A stretch of 64,000 bases of DNA from Bradyrhizobium sp. MOS002 (GTDB lineage: Bacteria > Pseudomonadota > Alphaproteobacteria > Rhizobiales > Xanthobacteraceae), in contig NZ_PYFX01000011.1 of the NCBI RefSeq assembly GCF_003020115.1, positions 124,001-188,000 on the forward strand, written 5' to 3'. The notes beneath the pieces are model-generated. The model was not told the DNA's origin. It saw only the letters and a program-made list of their open reading frames with translations, and ran no database searches. Shown piece by piece: positions 26,688-34,300 of the stretch. Each line of letters opens with the position of its first letter. Positions within the stretch are counted from its first letter, which is position 1. Position numbers and translations under genes: made by a program.

Positions 26688-28841
26688 ATGGCCAGAGCAG
26701 CAAAATCGAAACCAACACCGCTTCGCGACGTCGCCGACCTCACCAAGGCGCAGGCCAAGGTCGACCACACGCGGCTCGCGCTCGAGATCGAGGGGCATAA
26801 CGAACGCTACTACCAGGACGACGCGCCCACCGTCACCGATGCCGAGTACGACGCGCTGCGCGAACGCTTCAACGCGATCGAGAAGCGATTTCCGGAGTTC
26901 GTCAGCGCGGACTCGCCGTCGCAGAAAGTCGGCGCTGCGCCGTCAGGCCGCTTCAAGAAGGTGCGGCATTCGGTCCCCATGCTGTCGCTCGACAACGCCT
27001 TTGCGGAAGAGGATCTGCGCGACTTCGTCGGCCGCATCGTGCGCTTCCTGAAGCTCGACGACGACAGGATCGATTTTTCCGCCGAGCCGAAGATCGACGG
27101 CCTCTCGATGTCGTTGCGCTATGAGGGTGGTGAACTCGTCACCGCGGCGACTCGCGGCGACGGCGCGGTCGGCGAGGACGTCACCGCCAACATCCGCACG
27201 CTCGAAGACGTGCCGCAGAAGCTTAAGGGACGCAACGTCCCCGACATCTGCGAGGTGCGCGGCGAGGTCTACATGACCAAGAAGGCCTTCCTCGCGCTCA
27301 ACGAGCGGCAGAAGGCGGAAGGCAGCACCATCTTCGCCAATCCGCGCAACTCGGCCGCGGGCTCGCTCCGGCAGAAGGATCCGACCATCACGGCCTCGCG
27401 CCCCCTCGGCTTCTTCGCCTATGCCTGGGGCGAGATGAGCGCGATGCCGGACGGCACGCAGCGCGGCATGATCGGTTGGTTCGAGCGCTGCGGCTTCAAG
27501 ACCAACCCGCTGACGAAGCTCTGTCACTCCGTCGAGGAGCTGCTGGCGTTTCATCATGCGATCGAGGAGCAGCGCGCAAAGCTCGACTATGACATCGACG
27601 GCGTCGTCTACAAGGTCGATCGCATCGACTGGCAGGAACGGCTCGGCTTCGTCTCGCGCACGCCGCGCTGGGCAATCGCGCACAAATTCCCCGCCGAGCG
27701 CGCCATGACGGTGTTGCGCGACATCGAGATCCAGGTCGGCCGCACCGGCTCGTTCACGCCGGTGGGCAAGCTCGAACCGGTCGGCGTCGGCGGCGTGATC
27801 GTGCAGAACGTCACGTTGCACAACGAGGACTACATCAAGGGCATCGGCAACAAGGGCGAGGTGCTGCGCGAGGGCCGCGACATCAGGATCGGCGACACCG
27901 TCGTGATCCAGCGCGCCGGCGACGTCATCCCGCAGGTGGTCGACGTCGTCCTCGATAAGCGGCCGAAGGCCGCCAGGGAATTCCAGTTTCCGAAAAAGTG
28001 CCCGTGCCCGTTGCACACCGACGTCACGCGCGAGGAGACGGCGGCGGGCGAAGAGGGCTCGCGCGCTCGCTGCACCGGCGAGTTCGCCTGTCCCTATCAG
28101 AAGATCGAGCATTTGAAGCTGTTCGTGTCGCGCCGCGCCTTCGACATCGACGGTCTTGGCGAGAAGCAGCTGCAGTACTTCTTCGACGAGGGTTTTGTGA
28201 AGGAGCCTGCCGACATCTTCACGCTGGAAAAGCGTAACGCAAAACTCAAGCTCGAGGACATCGAGGGTTATGGCGCGACCTCGGTGCGCAATCTGTTCAG
28301 CGCGATCGAGAGCCGTCGGAAGATTGCGCTGGAGCGCTTTATCTACGCGCTCGGCATGCGTCATATCGGCGAGACCACGGGGCTGGCGCTGGCACGCGGC
28401 TACGGCTCCTGGGACGCATTCCACGATGCCAGCCTCAGGGTCGCCAAGGGCGACGAGGAGGCGATGGCCGAGATGGATGCGCTCGACCAGATCGGCGAGA
28501 CCGTGATCAAGAGCATCGCGGATTATTTCGGCGAGAGCCATAATCGCGGCATCGTCGAGCGGCTGACCAAGGAGGTCGAGATCATCGACGCCGAGAAGCC
28601 GAAGAGCAACTCCGCCGTCGCCGGCAAGACCGTGGTGTTCACGGGCTCGCTGGAGAAGATGACGCGCGACGAGGCCAAGGCCACCGCCGAGCGGTTGGGC
28701 GCAAAGGTGTCCGGATCGGTGTCCAAGAAAACCGATCTCGTCGTCGCCGGCCCCGGCGCGGGTTCGAAGCTCGCGGAAGCCAACAAGCATGGCGTCAAGG
28801 TGCTGACCGAGGACGAGTGGTTGGCGCTGATCGGGGAGTGA
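26688..28841 (+). CDS. ligA: NAD-dependent DNA ligase LigA
   Basis: LigA seals nicks in replication and repair using NAD. The 717-residue protein has the Ia domain (YYQDDAPTVTDAEYDAL), the nucleotidyltransferase with adenylated Lys135 in EPKIDG, the OB fold, a zinc finger built from CPCPLHTD... RCTGEFACP, helix-hairpin-helix repeats, and a BRCT domain from about residue 635 to the end (GKTVVFTGSLEKMTRDEAK). The CPCPLHTD segment carries a roughly 15-residue insertion before the second cysteine pair, which is common in alphaproteobacterial ligases. Confidence 0.97.
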   Translation: MARAAKSKPTPLRDVADLTKAQAKVDHTRLALEIEGHNERYYQDDAPTVTDAEYDALRERFNAIEKRFPEFVSADSPSQKVGAAPSGRFKKVRHSVPMLSLDNAFAEEDLRDFVGRIVRFLKLDDDRIDFSAEPKIDGLSMSLRYEGGELVTAATRGDGAVGEDVTANIRTLEDVPQKLKGRNVPDICEVRGEVYMTKKAFLALNERQKAEGSTIFANPRNSAAGSLRQKDPTITASRPLGFFAYAWGEMSAMPDGTQRGMIGWFERCGFKTNPLTKLCHSVEELLAFHHAIEEQRAKLDYDIDGVVYKVDRIDWQERLGFVSRTPRWAIAHKFPAERAMTVLRDIEIQVGRTGSFTPVGKLEPVGVGGVIVQNVTLHNEDYIKGIGNKGEVLREGRDIRIGDTVVIQRAGDVIPQVVDVVLDKRPKAAREFQFPKKCPCPLHTDVTREETAAGEEGSRARCTGEFACPYQKIEHLKLFVSRRAFDIDGLGEKQLQYFFDEGFVKEPADIFTLEKRNAKLKLEDIEGYGATSVRNLFSAIESRRKIALERFIYALGMRHIGETTGLALARGYGSWDAFHDASLRVAKGDEEAMAEMDALDQIGETVIKSIADYFGESHNRGIVERLTKEVEIIDAEKPKSNSAVAGKTVVFTGSLEKMTRDEAKATAERLGAKVSGSVSKKTDLVVAGPGAGSKLAEANKHGVKVLTEDEWLALIGE

Positions 28842-28869
28842 GGAGGGCGCGCTGACGCGTCTTGCTCCG

Positions 28870-28975
28870 CCGTCATTCCCTGCGAAGGCGGGGAATCCAA
28901 CATTCCAGAGACCGTGCGAGGATACGGAAAAGCCGCGGCGTACTGGATCCCCCGCTTTCGCGGGGGGATGACACC
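28870..28975. repeat. Imperfect palindromic intergenic repeat, family B copy 2
   Basis: The left arm begins CGTCATTCCCTGCGAAGGCG and the right arm ends CGCGGGGGGATGACAC, with GGGAATCCA against TACTGGATCCCC nearer the centre. It shares the centre GCGGCGTACTGGAT with the copies at 11696 and 30425. It sits between the convergent ligA and MFS genes. Confidence 0.8.
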
Positions 28976-28998
28976 GAGGTCGTGGCGACCGCCACCCC

Positions 28999-30273
28999 TC
29001 ACATCATCCCGCTCTCTTCCTCTTCCGCCTGCCCGATCAGCGTCTCGCTCACCATAATCTCGCGGCGGGGTACGACGAAGATCATCGTGCAGGCGCAGAG
29101 CAGGGAGATCGCCAGCACCGCGGCGGTGAGCGGCAGCGTGGTCGTGGAATGGCCGCCGAGATAGGCGCCGAATTGCGACATCAGCGCGCCGATGCCCTGC
29201 TGGAGGAAGCCCATTGCACCTGAGGCGGTGCCGGCGGCCTCGGGACGGATGCTGATCGCGCCGGCGGCCGAGTTCGCCATCACGAAGGCATTGCCGACCA
29301 TCACGATCATCTGCGTGCCGAACAGCCAGGCCGGCGCCTCGTTCCAGCCGGTGAAGCTCCAGAGCAGGTTCAACAGGCTCCCGCAAAGCTGCAGCGCGAG
29401 GCCGAACCAGATCAACTTCTCCAGCGAATGCCGGGGCGCGAAGCGCACGCAGAGCAGATTACCGACGAGATACGCAAAACCCGTCGTCGCGAACCACGCG
29501 CCGTATTCGGCGCTGGTCCTGCCCATCTGCGTCACCACGATATACGGGCCGCCGCCGGCAAAGGTGAAGATGATCTGCGAGGCCAGCACCTGGCACATCA
29601 CGTAGCCGACGAAGGCGCGGTTGCGGATCAGGATGCCGACATCGCCGCGAAAGCCGCTGCCGGCGGCGCGATCTCGGCGTGTCTCGGGCAGTGCGAATGC
29701 GATACCGACGGCGACAATGATCGCTGCGATGGTGATGGCGTAGAAGATCGCGCGCCAGCCGAACGCGGTTTCGATCAGGCCGCCGGTGAGCGGGGAGACC
29801 ATCTGCCCGATCATCAGCGCCGCGACGACGAGGCTGATCATCGAGGCGACGCGATCGCGCTGGTAGATGTCGCGGATGATGGCGCGGCTCACCACCATGC
29901 CGGCGGCGCCGCCCAGCGCCTGGAAGAAGCGCGCGGCGATCAGCTGCGGCAGCGTTTCCGCGAAGATGCAGGCGACGCTGGCGACGACCATCAGCGCCAG
30001 GCCTCCGAGCAGCACCGGGCGCCGCCCGAAACGATCCGACAGCGGTCCCATGATGAGTTGCGACAGCGCGATGCCGACCATGTAGAGCGACACCGTCATC
30101 TGCGCGACCGAGATGTCGCTGCCAAAGGTCGTCGCCAGCACCGGCAGCGCCGGAACCAGCATGTAAAGCGAGATCGGCGCGATGCCGGTCATGACGACGA
30201 GCAGCAGCAACACCACGCGCGAGGTCGCGAGGTTCTTCGCCGTTTCCGGCGGCTTGCTGATCATGCCGTGCAT
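28999..30273 (-). CDS. MFS drug-resistance exporter, Bcr/CflA family
   Basis: A 424-residue transporter with 12 predicted membrane segments, likely a proton antiporter that exports drugs or other small hydrophobic compounds. The loop after segment 2 is GPLSDRFGRRPVLLGG, the major-facilitator signature, and the motif around SRAIIRDIYQRDRVASMIS after segment 4 fits the Bcr/CflA group. The protein starts at 30273; a second ATG three codons on (30264) is possible. It is transcribed convergently with ligA. There is no adjacent regulator, and the substrate cannot be named. Confidence 0.9.
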   Translation of the reverse strand: MHGMISKPPETAKNLATSRVVLLLLVVMTGIAPISLYMLVPALPVLATTFGSDISVAQMTVSLYMVGIALSQLIMGPLSDRFGRRPVLLGGLALMVVASVACIFAETLPQLIAARFFQALGGAAGMVVSRAIIRDIYQRDRVASMISLVVAALMIGQMVSPLTGGLIETAFGWRAIFYAITIAAIIVAVGIAFALPETRRDRAAGSGFRGDVGILIRNRAFVGYVMCQVLASQIIFTFAGGGPYIVVTQMGRTSAEYGAWFATTGFAYLVGNLLCVRFAPRHSLEKLIWFGLALQLCGSLLNLLWSFTGWNEAPAWLFGTQMIVMVGNAFVMANSAAGAISIRPEAAGTASGAMGFLQQGIGALMSQFGAYLGGHSTTTLPLTAAVLAISLLCACTMIFVVPRREIMVSETLIGQAEEEESGMM

Positions 30274-30591
30274 GCGTGTCCGTCTCGTAGAAATTCGAGT
30301 CGGACTGTAGCGTGCTCACACAAGACGCATATCGGCGTTTTGGAATGCGGCTATACGGATTCCGGGACGGTGATAATGGCGGCGCGATGATGAATTGGGC
30401 GCGTTGCTCGCGTCAAAAACTCGGTGTCATCGCCCGGCTTGACCGGGCGATCCAGTACGCCGCGGCTTTTCCGCATGCTTTGCTGTTTCTGGAATACTGG
30501 ATTCCCCGGCTTCGCGGGGAATGACAGCGGGGTGGAAATGAGCCTTGCGCAAATCGCGTGGTGCTATGCATCGAGCCCGTGAATGGCGAAC
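30274..30591. other. 318-base gap with one palindromic repeat and no gene
   Basis: The first 150 bases upstream of the MFS gene should contain its promoter, read leftwards, though no clear boxes were found. The rest holds the family B repeat (30425-30528) and then the tail of pepP. No coding sequence was supported. Confidence 0.5.
30425..30528. repeat. Imperfect palindromic intergenic repeat, family B copy 3
   Basis: The left half TGTCATCGCCCGGCTTGACC and GGGCGATCCAGTACGCCGCG match the copy at 11696 closely; the right half is AATACTGGATTCCCCGG... GGGAATGACAG. It lies between the MFS gene and pepP, both on the minus strand. Confidence 0.85.
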
Positions 30592-32421
30592 TTACACCTT
30601 CAGCTCTGCCGTGGCCTGATCTAGCCAGGCCTTCGTCGTCTCGTCCAGCGCCGGCCGCACCTCGGCCCTGACGCGCGCGTGGTAGGCGTTGAGCCAGTCG
30701 AGCTCGTCCTTGCCCAGCATGCCGACATCGATCAGCCGGCGGTCGATCGGTGCCAGGGTCAGCGTCTCGAACGCGTTCATCGATTTTTCCGCGCCCTTGA
30801 TGTCGGCTGCGACCACCAGTTCGAGGTTCTCGATGCGGATGCCGAAACCGTCGGTCTTGTAGTAGCCGGGCTCGTTGGACAGGATCATGCCGCGCTTCAG
30901 CGGCGTGGTGCCGAGCTTCGATATCCGCGCCGGTCCTTCGTGCACCGAGAGGTAGCTGCCGACGCCGTGGCCGGTGCCATGCTCGAAATCGACGCCGGCG
31001 GCCCAGAGATATTGCCGTGCGAGCGTGTCGAGCTGCGCGCCGGTGGCGCCGTCGGGAAAGATCGCCCGCGCAATCGCGATGTGGCCGCGCAGCACACGCG
31101 TGAAGCGGTCGCGCATCTCGTCGGTCGGCTCGCCCACGGCCATGGTGCGGGTCACGTCGGTGGTGCCGTCTTCGTATTGCGCACCTGAATCGATCAGCAG
31201 CAGATCGCCGGGCACGATCCGCCGGTTGCTCTTGCGGGTCACGCGGTAGTGCACGATGGCGCCATTCGGGCCCGTGCCCGATATGGTCGGGAACGACACG
31301 TCCTTCAGCGCGCCGGTGTCGCGGCGGAACGTCTCCAGCGCTTCGACCGCGTCGATCTCGGTGAGCTTGCCGCTTGCCGCCTCGCGATCGATGAAGGCGA
31401 GGAAGCGCGCCAGCGCCACGGCGTCGCGCCGGTGCGCTGTTTGCGTGCCCTTGATCTCGGTCGTGTTCTTGACCGCCTTGAGCAGCGCGATCGGATCGCT
31501 GCCGCGCACCGGCTTGCCGCCGGCACCCGTGATCAGCCGGCTGAGGGCGTCGGCCGCGGTCGCATTGTCGAGCGCGATCGATCCGCCGCTCTTGGCGAGC
31601 GCCATCAGCGTCGGCGCCATCGCATCGGGCTCGCGCACGTCGGCGGCCTGCTCGAGATGGTCGCGGGTCAGATTGGAGAGCTTGCGGTGATCGATGAAGA
31701 TGGTGGGACGACCTTCCTTCGGCACCAGCGCATAGGACAGCGGCAGCGGCGTATGCGCGACGTCGGCGCCGCGGATGTTAAAAGTCCAGGCCACGGCATG
31801 GCTGTCGGACAGCACCAACGCATCGACGCCGAGCTTGCCGATCTCGCTCCTGATCTGCGTCAGCTTCTCGGCTTCAGTCACGCCGGCATGTTGCATCCCG
31901 TGCACCGTGACCGGCGCAATGGGCGGCTGTGGCCGGTCTTGCCAGATCGCATCGACCGGATTGCTGTCGACGGCGACCAGCTCGGCACCGGCCTTGGTGC
32001 AGGCGGCGGACAAACGCTCGGCTGCCGCAAAAGTGTGCAGCCACGGATCAAATCCGAGGCGGTCGCCGGCCTTCAGGTGTGCCGAGATCCAGCTTTCCGG
32101 CGGGGGATCGATCAGGGATTCCACGGCCCAGGCCCTTGAATCGACCTGCTTGGCCGCCTGGATCGTGTAGCGGCCATCGACGAACACTGCGGCCTCGTGC
32201 GTCAGCACCACCGCCAGTCCCGCCGAGCCCGTAAAACCGGTCAGCCAGGCCAGGCGCTCTTCCGACGGCGGCACGTATTCATTCTGCTGCTGATCGGCGC
32301 GTGGAATCACGAAACCGGTCAGCTTGCGGCGGGCGAGTTCTTCACGGAGCGCGGCTAGCCGGGCCGTCAACGCGACGCCGGCCTCGGGCTCCTCGAATGT
32401 CTGGAAGTGCGCTTCGAACAT
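30592..32421 (-). CDS. pepP: Xaa-Pro aminopeptidase (aminopeptidase P, M24B)
   Basis: A 609-residue dinuclear metallopeptidase that removes N-terminal residues next to proline, probably in the cytoplasm because no signal peptide is visible. Two creatinase-like N-terminal domains (YVPPSEERLAWLTGFTGSAG at the start) precede the pita-bread catalytic domain. Metal ligands are the aspartates in LLIDSGAQYEDGTTDVTRTM, the His in GTGHGVGSYLSVHEGP, and the glutamates in LSNEPGYYK and IRIENLELV. It is the long form with three domains, similar in layout to eukaryotic XPNPEP1. A C-terminal 60-residue extension (YHARVRAEVRPALDETT) is typical of that form. Confidence 0.94.
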   Translation of the reverse strand: MFEAHFQTFEEPEAGVALTARLAALREELARRKLTGFVIPRADQQQNEYVPPSEERLAWLTGFTGSAGLAVVLTHEAAVFVDGRYTIQAAKQVDSRAWAVESLIDPPPESWISAHLKAGDRLGFDPWLHTFAAAERLSAACTKAGAELVAVDSNPVDAIWQDRPQPPIAPVTVHGMQHAGVTEAEKLTQIRSEIGKLGVDALVLSDSHAVAWTFNIRGADVAHTPLPLSYALVPKEGRPTIFIDHRKLSNLTRDHLEQAADVREPDAMAPTLMALAKSGGSIALDNATAADALSRLITGAGGKPVRGSDPIALLKAVKNTTEIKGTQTAHRRDAVALARFLAFIDREAASGKLTEIDAVEALETFRRDTGALKDVSFPTISGTGPNGAIVHYRVTRKSNRRIVPGDLLLIDSGAQYEDGTTDVTRTMAVGEPTDEMRDRFTRVLRGHIAIARAIFPDGATGAQLDTLARQYLWAAGVDFEHGTGHGVGSYLSVHEGPARISKLGTTPLKRGMILSNEPGYYKTDGFGIRIENLELVVAADIKGAEKSMNAFETLTLAPIDRRLIDVGMLGKDELDWLNAYHARVRAEVRPALDETTKAWLDQATAELKV

Positions 32422-32609
32422 GGTGGATCACTTTAGGATCATGCGGATCAGTCCGCAATGTAGACGCATTTGAGGTCGCATCTGGCATGGACTGTGCTTG
32501 AATAAGTTCCATTCGAATTGAGTGGAGTACAGGATGCGGCACTTGCGCTACGTCCAGATAACAGGAAAATTCGAGCAAGTTGTTCATCTCAACGACGAGG
32601 GGACACTCG

Positions 32610-32789
32610 ATGCCAGCGTTCACGTTTGAGAAGATTACGCCGCCGGTGCGCCGCGTCCCGACTGCGCCAACACCGAAGAAACCGCGCGGCCTCATCAACC
32701 AGATGATCGACCGTTTCGCCGAACGCCGCGCGAGGCGCGCCTCGCAGGCCGAGCGCGCGATGCGCCGGGACGAGAAGGCGGCAAAGTAG
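32610..32789 (+). CDS. Conserved small basic protein of 59 residues, function unknown
   Basis: A 59-residue protein starting at ATG 32610, preceded by GAGGGGA at 32597-32603, a good ribosome site that rules out the upstream ATG at 32580. The sequence MPAFTFEKITPPVRRVP is followed by a Pro/Lys turn and a strongly charged helix (RFAERRARRASQAERAMRR) with many Arg and Glu residues. I do not recognise a domain; the basic helix would suit nucleic-acid or membrane-surface contact, but that is a guess. It is divergent from pepP and convergent with prmA. Confidence 0.75.
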   Translation: MPAFTFEKITPPVRRVPTAPTPKKPRGLINQMIDRFAERRARRASQAERAMRRDEKAAK

Positions 32790-32813
32790 CGGCATCTACG
32801 GCAGCACCCGTAC

Positions 32814-33698
32814 TCACCCCATCTTCCGCAGCAACAGGCTGCTCCACCCCTCGATCCGCAAGTGCTTCAGAGGCACGAGGCCGCGCGCGCGGTAGGCGGC
32901 GATCACGGCGGGGACCTGATGCGTCAACAGGCCGGAGAGGATGACGCGCCCGCCGGTCGCGAGGTGCCGCGTCATCGGGCCCGCCAATTGCCGTAACGGA
33001 TTGGCAAGGATGTTGGCCAGCACCAGGTCGAACGGACCGCATCTGCCAAAGTCGGCCGCAGCGAAGCCGGTGGCGCGGATCACTCGCACATGGTGACCGA
33101 CCTCGTTCAACAAGGCGTTCTCGGCTGCCACCTTGACCGAGGCCGGGTCGATGTCAGAGGCCAGCACCGCGCGATGCAGCGCTTTCGCAGCCGCTATCCC
33201 CAGCACGCCGGTCCCGGTGCCGAGGTCGAGCACGCGACGGGGCCGGGTGCTTTTCAGGACATGGTCAAGCAGGAGTAAACAGCCGCGTGTGGTGCCGTGA
33301 TGGCCGGTGCCGAAGGCGAGAGCCGCCTCGATCTCGATGGTGAGCTTGTTCGGCGCCACGCGATCGCGGTCATGGCTGCCGTGGACGACGAAACGCCCGG
33401 CCGGCACCGGGACCAGATCTTCCAGGCTCGACTTGACCCAGTCCCTGGCCTCGACGGTGTCGAACGCCAGCGTGTCCGCGATCTCATTTCCTGCTGAGGT
33501 TGCAACCATTTCGCGCAGCCACGCCCGGTCCGGCTCGTTCGCGAAATGCAGCGCGACGTCCCATTGTCCGTTCGGCTGCTCGAAGGCGGCGACCGCCGCA
33601 TCGTCCTCGAAAAACACTTCGGTGAGGACGTCGACAAGGCGCTTGGCGGCGATCTCGCTGCCGATCGAAAAACTGGCGCGATGGGTGGAGGGCTGCAT
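32814..33698 (-). CDS. prmA: Ribosomal protein L11 methyltransferase PrmA
   Basis: PrmA trimethylates lysines of ribosomal protein L11 using S-adenosylmethionine. From ATG 33698 it is 294 residues. The N-terminal half is the substrate-recognition domain; the catalytic domain has AFGTGHHGTTRGCL (residues 128-141), the SAM loop VLDLGTGTG (156-164), ASDIDPASVKVA and the family sequence LANILANPL. A frame extension upstream to 33743 is ignored because homology starts at MQPSTHRASF. Confidence 0.93.
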   Translation of the reverse strand: MQPSTHRASFSIGSEIAAKRLVDVLTEVFFEDDAAVAAFEQPNGQWDVALHFANEPDRAWLREMVATSAGNEIADTLAFDTVEARDWVKSSLEDLVPVPAGRFVVHGSHDRDRVAPNKLTIEIEAALAFGTGHHGTTRGCLLLLDHVLKSTRPRRVLDLGTGTGVLGIAAAKALHRAVLASDIDPASVKVAAENALLNEVGHHVRVIRATGFAAADFGRCGPFDLVLANILANPLRQLAGPMTRHLATGGRVILSGLLTHQVPAVIAAYRARGLVPLKHLRIEGWSSLLLRKMG

Positions 33699-33852
33699 TC
33701 TCAGGGTTCCGTCCGGTTCAATTTTTGGAACTTTTGTTCCCAATTTTTCTCATAACTTGCATTAACCAGGTTAACCCGACCGCAGGTTGTACCCCGTAGA
33801 TATGCGGGTGTTGGGCAGCCAACACAGCTTGAAATGGAATAGGAGGCGAGAC

Positions 33853-34017
33853 TTGAAGCGCATGATTTTGAAGTTCTGGACCGACGATTCAGGTGCAACC
33901 GCAATCGAGTACGGCCTGATCGCAGCCGGTATCGCGCTGGCGATCATCACCGTGGTGAACGGCCTGGGCACCACGATGAACGAGAAGTTCACCTCGATTA
34001 GCAGCTCCTTGAAGTAA
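33853..34017 (+). CDS. Flp/Fap-type pilin, likely TTG start
   Basis: A 54-residue class III prepilin. The signature TDDSGATAIEYGLIAAGIAL holds the Flp processing motif: cleavage would fall after Gly14 and leave a mature pilin starting ATAIEYGL, with Glu19 and Tyr20 conserved. A hydrophobic core and a short polar C-terminus follow. The start is most likely TTG at 33853, because a perfect AGGAGG (33841-33846) lies 6 bases upstream, whereas the ATG at 33862 would be 15 bases away. No tad or cpa assembly genes are in the window, so this is a stand-alone copy, as is frequent in Bradyrhizobium. A terminator follows. Confidence 0.92.
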   Translation: MKRMILKFWTDDSGATAIEYGLIAAGIALAIITVVNGLGTTMNEKFTSISSSLK

Positions 34018-34072
34018 TTTCCGCTCCCATTTCCTGGCGGGGCCATTTCTCCATACGACTGCTTTCGACCAG

Positions 34073-34114
34073 CGCCCGTCGGGGGAATTGCCCCTGGCGG
34101 GCGGAGTCGTTTTT
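34073..34114 (+). terminator. Terminator after the Flp pilin gene
   Basis: An interrupted stem GCGCCCG..GGGG (34072-34085) and CCCC..CGGGCG (about 34091-34103) with an AATTG loop is followed by GTTTTT at 34109-34114. Position and T tract suggest intrinsic termination of the pilin transcript. Confidence 0.6.
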
Positions 34115-34119
34115 GGGGA

Positions 34120-34300
34120 TGGTTTTCACAGAATGCCCACAGGCTGTCCGCTGGTTTTTCCGGCCTGTGTCCGCGGATTATCCCGCGCTCATCCCCGGAT
34201 TTTCCACCGACTTGTACCAGGCATGGAGGGGCGTAACCCACCGCCTTTCCACAGGTCTCCATCAGGCCTCCACAGCCAATCCACAGGCTTATCCACGGCT
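34120..34300. promoter_or_regulatory. Cluster of DnaA-box-like words
   Basis: In about 180 bases there are TTTTCACA (34123-34130), CCACAG at 34137, 34249, 34270 and 34281, TTTCCACC (34201-34208) and TTATCCACG (34289-34297). The last differs by one base from the DnaA consensus TTATCCACA; the others differ by two or more. The right-hand copies run into the 3' end of the flavoprotein gene. This may be a DnaA-binding regulatory patch or chance; the gap is too short and has the wrong neighbours for a typical alphaproteobacterial oriC. Confidence 0.35.

Noticed and set aside
34120..34300. Replication origin
   Set aside because: The cluster of DnaA-like words is short, mostly two-mismatch, and lacks the neighbours (such as hemE, parAB or gidA/trmE) and the AT-rich unwinding region expected at an alphaproteobacterial oriC.
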